Assembly (NCBI RefSeq): GCF_001011115.1
Contig: NZ_CP008874.1
Span: 1,998,440 to 2,062,439 of the forward strand
Length of the DNA stretch: 64,000 bases
Direction of reading: 5' to 3'
Origin: Halanaeroarchaeum sulfurireducens
GTDB taxonomy: Archaea; Halobacteriota; Halobacteria; Halobacteriales; Halobacteriaceae
Part shown: piece after piece, positions 18,053-26,796 of the stretch
Layout: every line of letters starts with the position of its first letter
Numbering within the stretch: position 1 is the stretch's first letter
Program-made: the position numbers and the translations under genes
Notes under the pieces: generated by a model
Told to the model about the DNA's origin: nothing
Database searches by the model: none
Seen by the model: only the letters and a program-made list of their open reading frames with translations

Positions 18053-19081
18053 ATCTAACCCGGAGACGCGAGCGTCGACGACGACGTGCCAGACGCCTTC
18101 GCTGTGAGATTTGACCCGCCGTCGGCCGACGACATCGACGGTTCGACCGGCCGCTCCGGCCGCCTCGTGAAGCCGGCCCACCGGCCGGTCCCACAGTTCG
18201 GCCTCGGGCGTGGCCTCGTGCATGTGAACGATTCCGCCCGGGGCGAGCGAGACCAGGGCGCTGTCGAGGTAGTCGTAGGCGTCGTAGTATCCCATCACGA
18301 CACGATCGAAGCGGGGGTTGGCTGCACCGGAGCGGGCATCGACGACGTCCCGGCAGTCCCCCAGCAGGAGTTCGACCCTGTCGTGGACGTCGTTGAGGGC
18401 CGCATTCTCGGAGAGATATCCGAATGCCTCCGGGTTCTTCTCGACGGCCGTGACGCGAGCGCCCGCGCGGGCCATCGGGAGCGTGAAGTAGCCCACCCCG
18501 GCGAACATGTCGAGAACGGTCTCCTCCGGTGTGACGACCTCGCCCATGTGTGCGCGTTCGGCCTTGTTCCCGGGCGCGAACATCACCCGCGAGAGGTCCA
18601 GGGCATAGGCCGTCCCGTGTTCGTGGTGGACCGTCTCGGTATCTCCCGTCCCGGCCACGACCTCCACGTCGGGCTGGCGGGTCTCCCCGCTGATACCGTG
18701 GCGGGCGAGTACGGTGTCGGCCTCGCCGTGAAGATCGAGGAGGGCGTCTCCGACCGCCTCGCGGCGCTCACACTCCCCGAAGGCGACCAGGATCACGTCG
18801 CCGACGACCGCCCAGGATCCCGGTGCGGCAGCAATTTCGCCGTCGGTGAAGCCACGATCGCGAAGCAACGAGTCGAGGCCGATGCGACGGTATTCCGGAT
18901 CGTCCTGCTCTATGACGTCCTCGACTACCGTCTCGGTCGGGCTGGTGAGAACGGGGACGGCGAGGTGGTCGGCGTCCCGCTCGCGGACGCGCCGCTCGTC
19001 GTCGTAGACGCCCTCCGCCTGGAGCGCGTCGATCGTGGATTCGGCCTCGGACTTCCGGACGAGTGCTGCGAGCGTCGGCAT
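18047..19081 (-). CDS. taw2: Trm5/TYW2-family tRNA-modifying enzyme, probable Taw2
   Basis: A 344-residue class I SAM enzyme. The SAM site is VLDMFAGVGYFTLP near residue 200. The preceding VMFAPGNKAERAHMGE segment and MGYYDAYDYLD near residue 275, where methyltransferase Trm5 has an NPP-type motif, favour the aminocarboxypropyl transferase Taw2 (TYW2), which adds a 3-amino-3-carboxypropyl group to wyosine at position 37 of tRNA-Phe. A Trm5-type methyltransferase remains possible. It starts one base after the nmd3 stop, so the pair is an operon linking tRNA modification with ribosome factors. Confidence 0.75.
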   Translation of the reverse strand: MPTLAALVRKSEAESTIDALQAEGVYDDERRVRERDADHLAVPVLTSPTETVVEDVIEQDDPEYRRIGLDSLLRDRGFTDGEIAAAPGSWAVVGDVILVAFGECERREAVGDALLDLHGEADTVLARHGISGETRQPDVEVVAGTGDTETVHHEHGTAYALDLSRVMFAPGNKAERAHMGEVVTPEETVLDMFAGVGYFTLPMARAGARVTAVEKNPEAFGYLSENAALNDVHDRVELLLGDCRDVVDARSGAANPRFDRVVMGYYDAYDYLDSALVSLAPGGIVHMHEATPEAELWDRPVGRLHEAAGAAGRTVDVVGRRRVKSHSEGVWHVVVDARVSGLDR

Positions 19082-19082
19082 C

Positions 19083-20207
19083 TCAGTTCCCCGGCAGAAT
19101 GTGCAGGCCGGCGCGACTCTTGAGCGTCGGGACCACGTCCGCGTCCGCGTCGAAATAGGCGGGTCGGGCGACGGTTCGCGATTCGTAGGTCTCGGGATCG
19201 ATGATCTGAACGGCATTTTCGTCCTCGATGGCCACGACCGTCGTCTCCTCGGCGTCCGTCCGGGTCCCGACGACGCGTCCGTCCGGAGCGTTCCCCTCCT
19301 CGTAGCTCGCCTCGTAGGGTTCGCCGGTGGTCACCCGGACGCCCTTGAGATTACCCTTGACGCTCCGCACCAGCACCGGCCCGCCGTCGCCGTCGAGATC
19401 GACGACGTCGCCGGGGTGATAGCGGGGGAGGTGGACCGCGTAGGTGACGCGATACACCTCGTTGCCGTCCTCGTCCTCGGTCACCAGGGTCTCGGAGTCC
19501 TCGACCCGGCCGCCGAACTCCGTGACGAGGTTCCGCGCGACCTTCTTGCCGATCTTGTTCGTCGAGAGTTTCATGTCGAGGCCGCCCCTGGTCTCGGAAA
19601 CCTCGGTGATGAAGGCGTTCCGATCGCCCGTGGCCTCCATCTCTGCAACGACCTCGTTGGCGATTTCGACGGCGCGCTCGGTCTCCTCGGCGGTCGGATC
19701 TCGGCCGTCCGCCCGCACCTGCACCACCGACGCGTAGTAATCGCCCGAGATGCGCCCGCAGCGGGTGCAGATCCCCTTGGCGATGGTGACAGGGACGGTG
19801 ACCGACTCGGTGACCTCCTCCCCGCGGACGGTACCCGTGAACGTGGCGTGCATCCGGATGTTCGTCTGATCGACCTGTTCGGGGGTGACCTCCCACGCGA
19901 CGTCCTCTGCCTGGACGTGGACGCCCAGCGCCTCGGTCACCGCGTCGACGGCGACGTCCGTGTAGTCTTTCGCCCCGACGTCCACCCAGCGGTTGCCGCG
20001 GTGGACCGCCCCACACCGGGCGCAGACGTCGACCTGCACGCGGTCGGGCACGTCCACGAGGTCGAACTCCTCGAGATAGCACGCGGTACAGAGCATCCGC
20101 TCGCGACGGGTCGTCCCCGACTCACCCGTCCCGCGGCGATCGGCGCCCGTCGGGCGCTCCACCGGGTCGCCACAGCGCGGGCAGAACGTGCCGCTCTCGG
20201 CTGTCAT
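19083..20207 (-). CDS. nmd3: NMD3-family ribosome-biogenesis protein
   Basis: A 374-residue archaeal NMD3. In eukaryotes NMD3 is the export adapter of the large ribosomal subunit; archaeal versions lack the export tail and probably act in subunit maturation. Four CxxC pairs are visible: CPRC near residue 9, CTAC near 40, CARC near 62 and CTRC near 148, giving the N-terminal zinc domain. The TATA-like CTTAACA (20230-20237) is about 27 nt upstream of the ATG, indicating a leaderless transcript. taw2 follows after one base. Confidence 0.9.
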   Translation of the reverse strand: MTAESGTFCPRCGDPVERPTGADRRGTGESGTTRRERMLCTACYLEEFDLVDVPDRVQVDVCARCGAVHRGNRWVDVGAKDYTDVAVDAVTEALGVHVQAEDVAWEVTPEQVDQTNIRMHATFTGTVRGEEVTESVTVPVTIAKGICTRCGRISGDYYASVVQVRADGRDPTAEETERAVEIANEVVAEMEATGDRNAFITEVSETRGGLDMKLSTNKIGKKVARNLVTEFGGRVEDSETLVTEDEDGNEVYRVTYAVHLPRYHPGDVVDLDGDGGPVLVRSVKGNLKGVRVTTGEPYEASYEEGNAPDGRVVGTRTDAEETTVVAIEDENAVQIIDPETYESRTVARPAYFDADADVVPTLKSRAGLHILPGN

Positions 20208-20237
20208 CGAACCGTGCTATGCGGCCACCGATGTTAA

Positions 20238-20310
20238 GTTGCCCGTCACGGGGTCGTTACCCACCCGAGGCTAACGTTGCCCGTCACGGAGTCTCGCCCA
20301 CCGAGGTGCG
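20238..20310. repeat. Imperfect direct repeat between divergent nmd3 and htpX promoters
   Basis: Two copies of a segment beginning GTTGCCCGTCACGG start at 20238 and 20276, 38 bp apart, each continuing through a CCCACC(C)GAGG-type end. They occupy the space between the two divergent TATA-like boxes (CTTAACA at 20230 and CCTTAACC at 20312). The placement suits paired regulator sites, but no regulator is known. Confidence 0.75.
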
Positions 20311-20345
20311 ACACCTTAACCGCATCGAGCGCAATAGGGACGCGC

Positions 20346-21227
20346 ATGCAGTGGAAAACGGACTGGGGCTTGCGACTGCGCATGGGTATAACCATGTTCC
20401 TCCTGTTCGCCCTCTACCTCGTCTTCGCCGGGTTCATCGTCGCGTATCTGGGCGGCGGCGCCGCGATGTTCCTCCTGTTGATGGGGAGTTTCTCGCTCGG
20501 GCAGTGGTATTTCAGCGACAAACTCACGCTGTGGAGCATGGGGGCAAAAGAAGTGTCCGAAGCCGAACACCCCGAACTCCACAGGAGCATCCGGCGACTC
20601 TCCCAGCAGGCCGACCTCCCGATGCCGAAGGTGGCGGTCGTCGACTCGGAAATGCCCAACGCGTTCGCGACGGGGCGCTCGAAAAACCACGCGGCGGTCG
20701 CGGTCACCACCGGCATCCTCCAGACCCTCGACCGCGACGAACTCGAGGGGGTCCTGGCCCACGAACTGTCCCACATCAAGAACCGCGACATGACCGTGAT
20801 GACGGTCGCCTCTTTCCTCTCGACCGTCGCGTTCCTCGTGGTCCGGTGGGGATGGCTGTTCGCGGGCGGCCGCAACCGCCAGCAGGGCGGGGCATCTGTC
20901 ATCGTGGCCATCCTCGCGTCACTGGTCGTCTGGATCATCTCCTATCTGCTCATCAGGGCGCTCTCGCGGTATCGGGAGTTCGCCGCCGACCGTGGCGCGG
21001 CGATGATCACGGGCAAGCCCTCCGCGATGGCGTCGGCGCTCATGAAGATCGACAACCGCATGGATCGGGTGCCCGAGCGCGACCTGCGCGAGCAATCGGA
21101 GATGAACGCCTTCTTCATCGTCCCGATCGACAAGGGTATGATCGCAAAGCTGTTCAGCACCCACCCGCCCACCGAGAAGCGGGTCGAACGACTTCGCGAA
21201 CTGGAACGAGAGGTAGAGACCGTCTAA
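20346..21227 (+). CDS. htpX: HtpX family membrane zinc metalloprotease
   Basis: Membrane-bound M48 protease that degrades damaged membrane proteins. The 293-residue protein has two N-terminal membrane helices (residues about 13-60), the zinc-binding HELSH near residue 139, another pair of hydrophobic segments (about residues 156-215), and the third ligand helix REFAADRGA near residue 215. The ATG at 20346 follows the TATA-like CCTTAACC (20312-20319). The pspAB gene starts one base after its stop, the arrangement expected for a stress-response pair. Confidence 0.92.
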   Translation: MQWKTDWGLRLRMGITMFLLFALYLVFAGFIVAYLGGGAAMFLLLMGSFSLGQWYFSDKLTLWSMGAKEVSEAEHPELHRSIRRLSQQADLPMPKVAVVDSEMPNAFATGRSKNHAAVAVTTGILQTLDRDELEGVLAHELSHIKNRDMTVMTVASFLSTVAFLVVRWGWLFAGGRNRQQGGASVIVAILASLVVWIISYLLIRALSRYREFAADRGAAMITGKPSAMASALMKIDNRMDRVPERDLREQSEMNAFFIVPIDKGMIAKLFSTHPPTEKRVERLRELEREVETV

Positions 21228-21228
21228 A

Positions 21229-21825
21229 ATGGGTGTCCTCGACAGCATCCGCGAGGCGCTCGGCCTGCGGGCATCGACGGACGCCACGCGCGAAGCCGAC
21301 CCGGACGACCTCTTCCAGTTGAGCGGGGCCTCCGTCACGATGGAGGCTGATCTCGATCTGGAGCCGATATCGGTCGCCGGCATCGGTTTCTCGGCGATGG
21401 GATCGACCGACTTCCGCGACGCCGTGCGGGACGTCGAGGCGGTCCTCGACGGCGACGGGTGGGCGAGCGTCCACGAGGACGAACACGGCTACACCTGGGC
21501 CGTCGCCGAGCGGGAGGATTTCGAGTCCCTGGTCACCGACCTCTACGTGGCCGCGGACACGCTCGCGGATCGGGGCTACAGCGACCGGCTGCTCGCCGCC
21601 GTCTTCGGGTTCGAGCCGATCGTTGGGGAGGGACGGGCCTACTGGATCTATTCCTTCCGCCGCGGCTCCTTCTATCCCTTCGCTCCCCGTTCCATGCGAG
21701 AACGGGACTCCGCCCTCGAGGTCAAACTCCAGTCGGTGCTCGACGACGAGATGGACGTCGAGGAGGACACGGGATACTGGTACCCGCTATGGCCGGATCG
21801 GAACGGCGGCCACCCCTGGGAGTGA
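21229..21825 (+). CDS. pspAB: PspA-associated protein PspAB
   Basis: A 198-residue soluble protein of the haloarchaeal PspAB family. Recognisable features are the N-terminal DSIREALGLRA amphipathic segment, LLAAVFGFEPI near residue 122, YWIYSFRRGSFYPFAP near residue 138 and the C-terminal YWYPLWP. PspAB accompanies PspA-type membrane-stress proteins; no pspA is in the window. The one-base gap after htpX supports a joint role in envelope quality control. Confidence 0.85.
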   Translation: MGVLDSIREALGLRASTDATREADPDDLFQLSGASVTMEADLDLEPISVAGIGFSAMGSTDFRDAVRDVEAVLDGDGWASVHEDEHGYTWAVAEREDFESLVTDLYVAADTLADRGYSDRLLAAVFGFEPIVGEGRAYWIYSFRRGSFYPFAPRSMRERDSALEVKLQSVLDDEMDVEEDTGYWYPLWPDRNGGHPWE

Positions 21826-22725
21826 TCACTCCTCGGCCGTGGGCTCCTCGATACGATCGAAGGACTCGCGCATGCGCGCGATCTCCTGATCGACGTCCTC
21901 AGCTTTGGTGTGAGCGTTGGCGACGTGCCGTTCGAGGGTGCTCCACTCGTCTTCGAACGCGTCGAACCGTCGGTCGAGCCGGTCGAGGTGCTCGAGGATT
22001 TCCGCGGCCTCCTCCGAGAGCTTCCGGGCCTGGACGCCCGCCTTGATGAGTTCGAGTTTGTGGCCAAGCGTGAGGGGTGAGACGACCTGCACGCCGCGGC
22101 GGGTGTACTCCTGGAGCATATCGTACTCCTCGGTCACGAGGTGGTAGTAGACGCTCTCCGAGGGGACGAAGGCGAACGCGAAGTCGGTGGTGCCCCGGTC
22201 AGGGCGGACGTAATCCTCGGCGATCTTCGCGAGTTGCTCGTCGACCTGGTTTCGGAACGTCCGCTCGTGGGCGGCCCGCTCGGACGGGTCCTGGGCTTCG
22301 ATCGCCCGCTCGTAGGCGTCCAGGGAGAACTTCGAGTCGATGCAGACCAGCCCCTCCTGGGTCTCGATGTGGGCGTCCGGCGTCTTGTTGCCAACCACGC
22401 GCTCGCGAACGCCGAACATGTCCGGCGGCAGGTGATCCTCGAGGATGATCTCGAGCTGTTCCTCGCCAAAGGCGCCGCGCTCGCGGGGCACGCGAAGCAA
22501 CTGCTCGAGGTCGTGATGAACGTCGCGGAGTTCGGTCGCCCGGTCCTCGATGCGGGAGACGGACTCGGCGAAATCCATCTCCGAGAGCGTGGCGTGCAAC
22601 GCGGTCCGCAGCTGGTCGGTCTCGACCTCGTCGCGCTGGACCGCCCGGCGGATCTGCACCAGGAGCGCCACGATCACGAGCAGGACGAACACGAGCGCCG
22701 CGAGAAGATAGTCGCCGACGGGCAT
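21826..22725 (-). CDS. rmuC: RmuC-family DNA recombination protein
   Basis: A 299-residue RmuC-like protein. The N-terminus has one hydrophobic helix (LAALVFVLLVIVALLV, residues 9-24), then a charged, coiled-coil-like stretch, then the PD-(D/E)XK-type core: GNKTPDAHIE near residue 112 and LVCIDSKFSLDAYERA near residue 126. RmuC is associated with limiting inversions at short repeats in bacteria. The ATG at 22725 places the helix at the N-terminus; an extension to 22791 is disfavoured. It is convergent with pspAB and divergent from radA. Confidence 0.85.
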   Translation of the reverse strand: MPVGDYLLAALVFVLLVIVALLVQIRRAVQRDEVETDQLRTALHATLSEMDFAESVSRIEDRATELRDVHHDLEQLLRVPRERGAFGEEQLEIILEDHLPPDMFGVRERVVGNKTPDAHIETQEGLVCIDSKFSLDAYERAIEAQDPSERAAHERTFRNQVDEQLAKIAEDYVRPDRGTTDFAFAFVPSESVYYHLVTEEYDMLQEYTRRGVQVVSPLTLGHKLELIKAGVQARKLSEEAAEILEHLDRLDRRFDAFEDEWSTLERHVANAHTKAEDVDQEIARMRESFDRIEEPTAEE

Positions 22726-22902
22726 ATGGGGGCGTAGGCGGTGAGGGATCCTCACTGTTGGGTTGGAAACCCGTCCACCCGGCGTCATCACGGAAAAACG
22801 CCCGCCCGGGGACCGAAGTCGGGTGGCCGCGTGCCGGCGTTTTCACTTTCACTTTGGTGTATACGAGGGTTTATGGGCGAAACGGGAGAATGGGGAGATA
22901 CG

Positions 22903-23937
22903 ATGTCTGCAGACGCGAACCTCGAAGAACTGCCGGGAGTGGGGCCGGCCACGGCGGAAAAGCTACACGATGCGGGATTCGACTCCTACCAGAGTCTGGC
23001 GGTCGCCTCGCCCGGCGAACTGTCCAACACGGCCGACGTCGGCGAGTCGACGGCGGCCGATATCGTCCAGGCCGCACGGGAGGCCGCGGACGTCGGGGGA
23101 TTCGAGACTGGTAGCGACGTTCTCGAGCGTCGCGAACAGATCGGAAAGCTCAGCTGGGGCGTCCCGGAGGTCGACGAGCTGCTCGGGGGCGGCGTCGAGA
23201 CCCAGTCGATCACCGAGGTCTACGGGGAATTCGGCGCCGGCAAGTCACAGGTGACCCATCAGCTCGCCGTCACCGTCCAACTCCCCGAAGAACACGGCGG
23301 CCTGGAGGGCAGTGCCATCTTCGTCGACAGCGAGGATACGTTCAGACCCGGGCGCATCGACGACATGGTGCGGGGCCTCCCCGACGAGGCGCTCGAGGCG
23401 ACCAAGGAGGCGCGCGGGATCGAGGGACCACTCGACGATGACGACGTCATGACCGAGCTGATCCAGGACTTCCTCGATCATATCCACGTCGCCAAGGCGT
23501 TCAACTCCAACCACCAGATCCTCCTCGCGGAGAAGGCAAAGGAGGTCGCAAGCGAGCACGAGGACTCCGAGTGGCCGGTGCGCATGCTGGCGGTGGACTC
23601 CCTGACCGCACACTTTCGCGCCGAATACGTGGGCCGGGGCGAACTCGCCGACCGCCAGCAGAAACTCAACAAGCACCTCCACGACCTGCTTCGGATGGGC
23701 GATCTGTACAACACCGCCGTGGTCGTCACCAATCAGGTGCAGTCCAATCCGGACGCGTTCTTCGGCGATCCCACGAAACCGATCGGCGGGAACATCCTCG
23801 GACACACCTCGACGTTCCGCATCTATCTCCGCAAGTCCAAGGGTGACAAGCGTATCGTCCGCCTGGTCGACGCGCCGAATCTCGCGGACGGCGAGGCCGT
23901 CATGCGTGTCGAGGGCCGGGGCCTGAAGCCCGAGTAG
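22903..23937 (+). CDS. radA: RadA recombinase
   Basis: The archaeal RecA/Rad51 recombinase, forming filaments on single-stranded DNA for strand exchange. The 344-residue protein has the N-terminal HhH domain ([12 protein letters not shown] from residue 9), Walker A GEFGAGKS near residue 109, Walker [11 protein letters not shown] near residue 229, and loop L2 with GGNILGH near residue 292. No intein is present. The ATG at 22903 is chosen over the in-frame ATG at 22873, since relatives begin close to the HhH domain; a TATA-like GTTTATGGG at 22869-22877 sits about 30 nt upstream. Confidence 0.95.
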   Translation: MSADANLEELPGVGPATAEKLHDAGFDSYQSLAVASPGELSNTADVGESTAADIVQAAREAADVGGFETGSDVLERREQIGKLSWGVPEVDELLGGGVETQSITEVYGEFGAGKSQVTHQLAVTVQLPEEHGGLEGSAIFVDSEDTFRPGRIDDMVRGLPDEALEATKEARGIEGPLDDDDVMTELIQDFLDHIHVAKAFNSNHQILLAEKAKEVASEHEDSEWPVRMLAVDSLTAHFRAEYVGRGELADRQQKLNKHLHDLLRMGDLYNTAVVVTNQVQSNPDAFFGDPTKPIGGNILGHTSTFRIYLRKSKGDKRIVRLVDAPNLADGEAVMRVEGRGLKPE

Positions 23938-24046
23938 GCATCGTCTTGCCCTACCGTGGGTTTGCCCCGCACGGTTTCCCACGATTTTGGAATATCAGCA
24001 CATTACTAAACCTGGAGCACAATATTCCCAGTATGGTGGCAATACT

Positions 24047-24448
24047 ATGACCGGCTACGCGATCGTTCTCGCATCCGAAGAACTCGAGCGCGTCCAGGCG
24101 GTCAGCATGATCGCCTCGGTCGCCTCGATGTCTGACACCCCCGTCGAACTGTTCGTGACGATGAACGGCCTGAACGCCTTCGAGCGAGAGGCCGTCGAGA
24201 ATATGGACTTCGAGGGAGGTCGCGTCGCGCGAGCGATGATGGAGGCCGAAGACGTCGACGTCCCGCTGTTCACCGAGCAGCTCGAGCAGGCCCGGCAGAT
24301 CGGCCCGCTCAACGTCTACGGCTGCGAGCTGGCGATGGACCTGCTGGGAACGGAGATGGACGACTACGTCGAGGGCGTCTTCGACGACGTTCTGGGCGTC
24401 TCCGGCTTCCTGAACCGCGCACAGGACAAACAGGTAATCTTCGTCTAA
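24047..24448 (+). CDS. DsrE-family protein
   Basis: A 133-residue DsrE/DsrF-like protein. Its only cysteine is in VYGCELAMDLLG near residue 95, where sulfur-carrying DsrE proteins hold the reactive Cys. It is the first gene of a four-gene operon with TusA, an SQR-like flavoprotein and DUF1641, indicating sulfur or persulfide transfer. The ATG at 24047 gives MTGYAIVLAS; an upstream frame adds an unlikely tail. AT-rich promoter sequence (for example AATATTCCC at 24021) precedes it. Confidence 0.87.
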   Translation: MTGYAIVLASEELERVQAVSMIASVASMSDTPVELFVTMNGLNAFEREAVENMDFEGGRVARAMMEAEDVDVPLFTEQLEQARQIGPLNVYGCELAMDLLGTEMDDYVEGVFDDVLGVSGFLNRAQDKQVIFV

Positions 24449-24452
24449 GACA

Positions 24453-24692
24453 ATGACCGAGGAAATCGAAGCTGACGTCACGGTCGACGCGCGCGGCTCG
24501 GCGTGTCCGGGCCCCCTGATGGACCTCATCGGTAAGGTCAAAAGCGTCGACTCCGGCACCGTGGTGGAACTGTTGACCGGCGACGAAGGATCGAAAAACG
24601 ACGTCCCCGAGTGGGTCGACGAGGCGGGACACGAGCACCTCGATACGGTCGACGAGGGTGACTATTATAGCATTTACGTGCAAAAGAGCTAA
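24453..24692 (+). CDS. tusA: TusA-family sulfur carrier
   Basis: A 79-residue TusA-like protein with the hallmark CPGPLMDL motif, Cys18 being the persulfide carrier. TusA proteins relay sulfur between desulfurases, DsrE proteins and acceptors. It starts four bases after the DsrE stop and ends three bases before the flavoprotein, so it is central to the operon. No membrane segment is present. Confidence 0.93.
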   Translation: MTEEIEADVTVDARGSACPGPLMDLIGKVKSVDSGTVVELLTGDEGSKNDVPEWVDEAGHEHLDTVDEGDYYSIYVQKS

Positions 24693-24695
24693 CCA

Positions 24696-25841
24696 ATGAC
24701 GGAGGAAATCGTCATCATCGGTGGTGGGGTCGGTGGAACGGTCACGGCCAACCGGCTCGTCGACCACCTCGAACACGAAGTGAAAGCCGACGAGGTCCGG
24801 GTCACGATCGTCACTGACGACCCGTACCACGTCTACAAGCCGATCTACCTGTACGTACCGTTCGGCAAGAAAGAAGCCGAGGACGCGAAGCGACCGCTGG
24901 CAGACGTCGTCGACCGCCACGTCGACCTGGTGTACGACCACGTGACGGAGATCGACACCGACGGACAGTCGCTGTCGTTGCAGGACGGCAACGAGATGGA
25001 CTACGATTACCTGGTCGTGAGCACGGGTGCGATCCCGGACCCCGAAAGCACGCCAGGACTCGGTCCTGACCAGGACGGACACCACTTCTACGGCCCCGAC
25101 GCCGCAGAGGAACTCCGGGAAGCGTTGGCCAACCTCGAGGAGGGGCGACTCGTCCTCTCGGTCATCGGCACGCCGCACGTGTGTCCGGCCGCGCCCGTCG
25201 AGTTCGCCTTCATGGCCCACTCGTGGCTGCAAAAGCGCGGACTGCGCGAGGACGTCGACGTCAGCTATACCTACCCCATCAACCGGCTTCACGGTGTCCG
25301 ACCCGTCGCCGACTGGATGACACCGCGGTTCGAGGACCGGGGAATCGACACGGAGACGTTCTTCAACGTCGAATCGGTCGACAGCGACGAACAGGTGATC
25401 GAGACGATCGAGGGCAAGGAACTCGACTACGACCTCATGGTCGGCATTCCCGAGTTCAAACCGTCCCCGCTGATCGAGGAGTCCGGCCTGGGGGCGGAGT
25501 GGATGGAGGTCAACAAGGACACGCTCGAGTCCGAACACGCCGAGAACGTGTTCGGCATCGGCGACGTGACGAATCTCCCGACGAGCAAAGCCGGGAGCGT
25601 CGCCCACTACGCCTCGGGCGTCGTCGTCGACCGGATCGCCTCCTACATCCGGGGACAGACGCCCACGGGCCACTTCGAGGGCGACACCGTCTGTTTCATC
25701 GAAGCAGGGATGAACGAGGGGACCCACATCACATTCGACTACGAGAACGACCCCGTGGTCCGCGACGAGACGGAGTTCATCCACTGGGCGAAGCTCTCGT
25801 ACAACGAGGCCTACTGGCTCACCGCCAGGGGGTTGCTGTGA
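24696..25841 (+). CDS. SQR-like FAD-dependent sulfide:quinone oxidoreductase family protein
   Basis: A 381-residue flavoprotein of the SQR/flavocytochrome c sulfide dehydrogenase family. FAD-binding GGGVGGTV is at residues 9-16, STGAIPDP near residue 109, the redox Cys in PHVCPAAP near residue 162, and the second FAD contact FGIGDVTNLP near residue 287. A second cysteine lies near residue 331. Only these two are present, where many SQRs use three. It could oxidise sulfide or a protein persulfide, passing electrons to the quinone pool. It is the third gene of the sulfur operon. Confidence 0.86.
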   Translation: MTEEIVIIGGGVGGTVTANRLVDHLEHEVKADEVRVTIVTDDPYHVYKPIYLYVPFGKKEAEDAKRPLADVVDRHVDLVYDHVTEIDTDGQSLSLQDGNEMDYDYLVVSTGAIPDPESTPGLGPDQDGHHFYGPDAAEELREALANLEEGRLVLSVIGTPHVCPAAPVEFAFMAHSWLQKRGLREDVDVSYTYPINRLHGVRPVADWMTPRFEDRGIDTETFFNVESVDSDEQVIETIEGKELDYDLMVGIPEFKPSPLIEESGLGAEWMEVNKDTLESEHAENVFGIGDVTNLPTSKAGSVAHYASGVVVDRIASYIRGQTPTGHFEGDTVCFIEAGMNEGTHITFDYENDPVVRDETEFIHWAKLSYNEAYWLTARGLL

Positions 25842-25852
25842 GGTGACCATGA

Positions 25853-26281
25853 ATGAGTGAGAACACACCAGACATCGATGCCGAGTCCGAGTCCATCGAG
25901 AACGCGATGGAGACGTTCATCGAAATGGAGCAGTCAGGCACCCTCAACGACCTCGCCGAGGCGGCGAACACCGTCTCCCTGGCCTCCGAGGCGATGGACG
26001 ACGAGATGGTCACGTCGATGGTCGCCGCGGTGAGTCAGGCGGCCGAACTCCTCGATCGGGCCGCGGGCGAGCCAGAGGCGGTTCGCAACATCGAGTTGCT
26101 CATGGCCGCGCTCGGTGACGCCGCGGACGATCCAAGCGAGCCACCGGAGAGCGTCGGCATGATCGGCGCGCTGCGAAAGATGAACGATCCCGAGGTCCAG
26201 CGCGGACTCGGGTTCCTGTTGCAGGTTGCGAGTGCACTCGGCGAGCAACTCGAAGATCGGTCCGACCGATACCAGACCTGA
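25853..26281 (+). CDS. DUF1641 protein
   Basis: A 142-residue acidic protein of the DUF1641 family, with IGALRKMNDPEVQRGLGFLL near residue 101 as the conserved region. DUF1641 genes often sit beside SQR or formate-dehydrogenase genes, which suggests an accessory function; the mechanism is unknown. It lies 11 bp after the flavoprotein and ends the operon. No cysteines are present. Confidence 0.85.
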   Translation: MSENTPDIDAESESIENAMETFIEMEQSGTLNDLAEAANTVSLASEAMDDEMVTSMVAAVSQAAELLDRAAGEPEAVRNIELLMAALGDAADDPSEPPESVGMIGALRKMNDPEVQRGLGFLLQVASALGEQLEDRSDRYQT

Positions 26282-26299
26282 CGGGCTGATTCGACGTCG

Positions 26300-26719
26300 C
26301 TATCCTTCGACGCTCGTCGTCTCGTCCTCGCGCTCGCCGCGGTACACTGCGGCCCCGTCCTGTACGACTTTCTCCGCGAGGACGGCACACTTGATCCGCA
26401 TCGGAGAGATGTCGACGCCCAGCATGTCGAGGACGTCGTCGCGGTCCATCGCATCGATCTCGTCGAGGGTCATCCCGGGTAGTTTCCGGGAGAGCATGCT
26501 CGCCGATGCCTGACTGATGGCACAGCCCTCGCCCTCGAACGCCACGCGTTCGACCGTTTCTCCATCGTCGGCGAGTGCCACGTCGAACTCGATCTGGTCG
26601 CCACACGAGGGGTTGTGCCCCCCATGGGAGAAGTCCGGTTCCTCCAGGGAACCGTAGTTACGTGGGTTCTTGTAGTGATCCAGGATCTGCTGCCGATACA
26701 TGTCCGACCCCATGGTCAT
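26300..26719 (-). CDS. sufU: SufU/IscU-like iron-sulfur scaffold protein
   Basis: A 139-residue NifU N-terminal-type protein. Three conserved cysteines are visible in NPSCGDQ, GEGCAISQASAS and IKCAVL, with a fourth-ligand Asp next to the first (SCGD), as in SufU sulfurtransferase/scaffold proteins. It works with SufS, encoded directly upstream. The start at 26719 (MTMGSDMYRQ) fits a TATA-like CTTTTACA about 30 nt upstream (26747-26754); the ATG at 26713 is an alternative. Its promoter sits in the sufS-sufU gap, so it can be made separately. Confidence 0.88.
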   Translation of the reverse strand: MTMGSDMYRQQILDHYKNPRNYGSLEEPDFSHGGHNPSCGDQIEFDVALADDGETVERVAFEGEGCAISQASASMLSRKLPGMTLDEIDAMDRDDVLDMLGVDISPMRIKCAVLAEKVVQDGAAVYRGEREDETTSVEG

Positions 26720-26746
26720 GACTACGCGGCAGTAGGCGAGAGCGCT

Positions 26747-26754
26747 GTAAAAGG
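26747..26754 (-). promoter_or_regulatory. TATA-like element of sufU
   Basis: On the minus strand this reads CTTTTACA and lies about 30 nt before the ATG at 26719, matching the distance for a leaderless haloarchaeal transcript. The gap between sufS and sufU (77 bp) is otherwise featureless. Confidence 0.55.
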
Positions 26755-26796
26755 GTTGTGCGGAATCGAAGCGAGAGCCGCCAACAGCGGAAGTTT

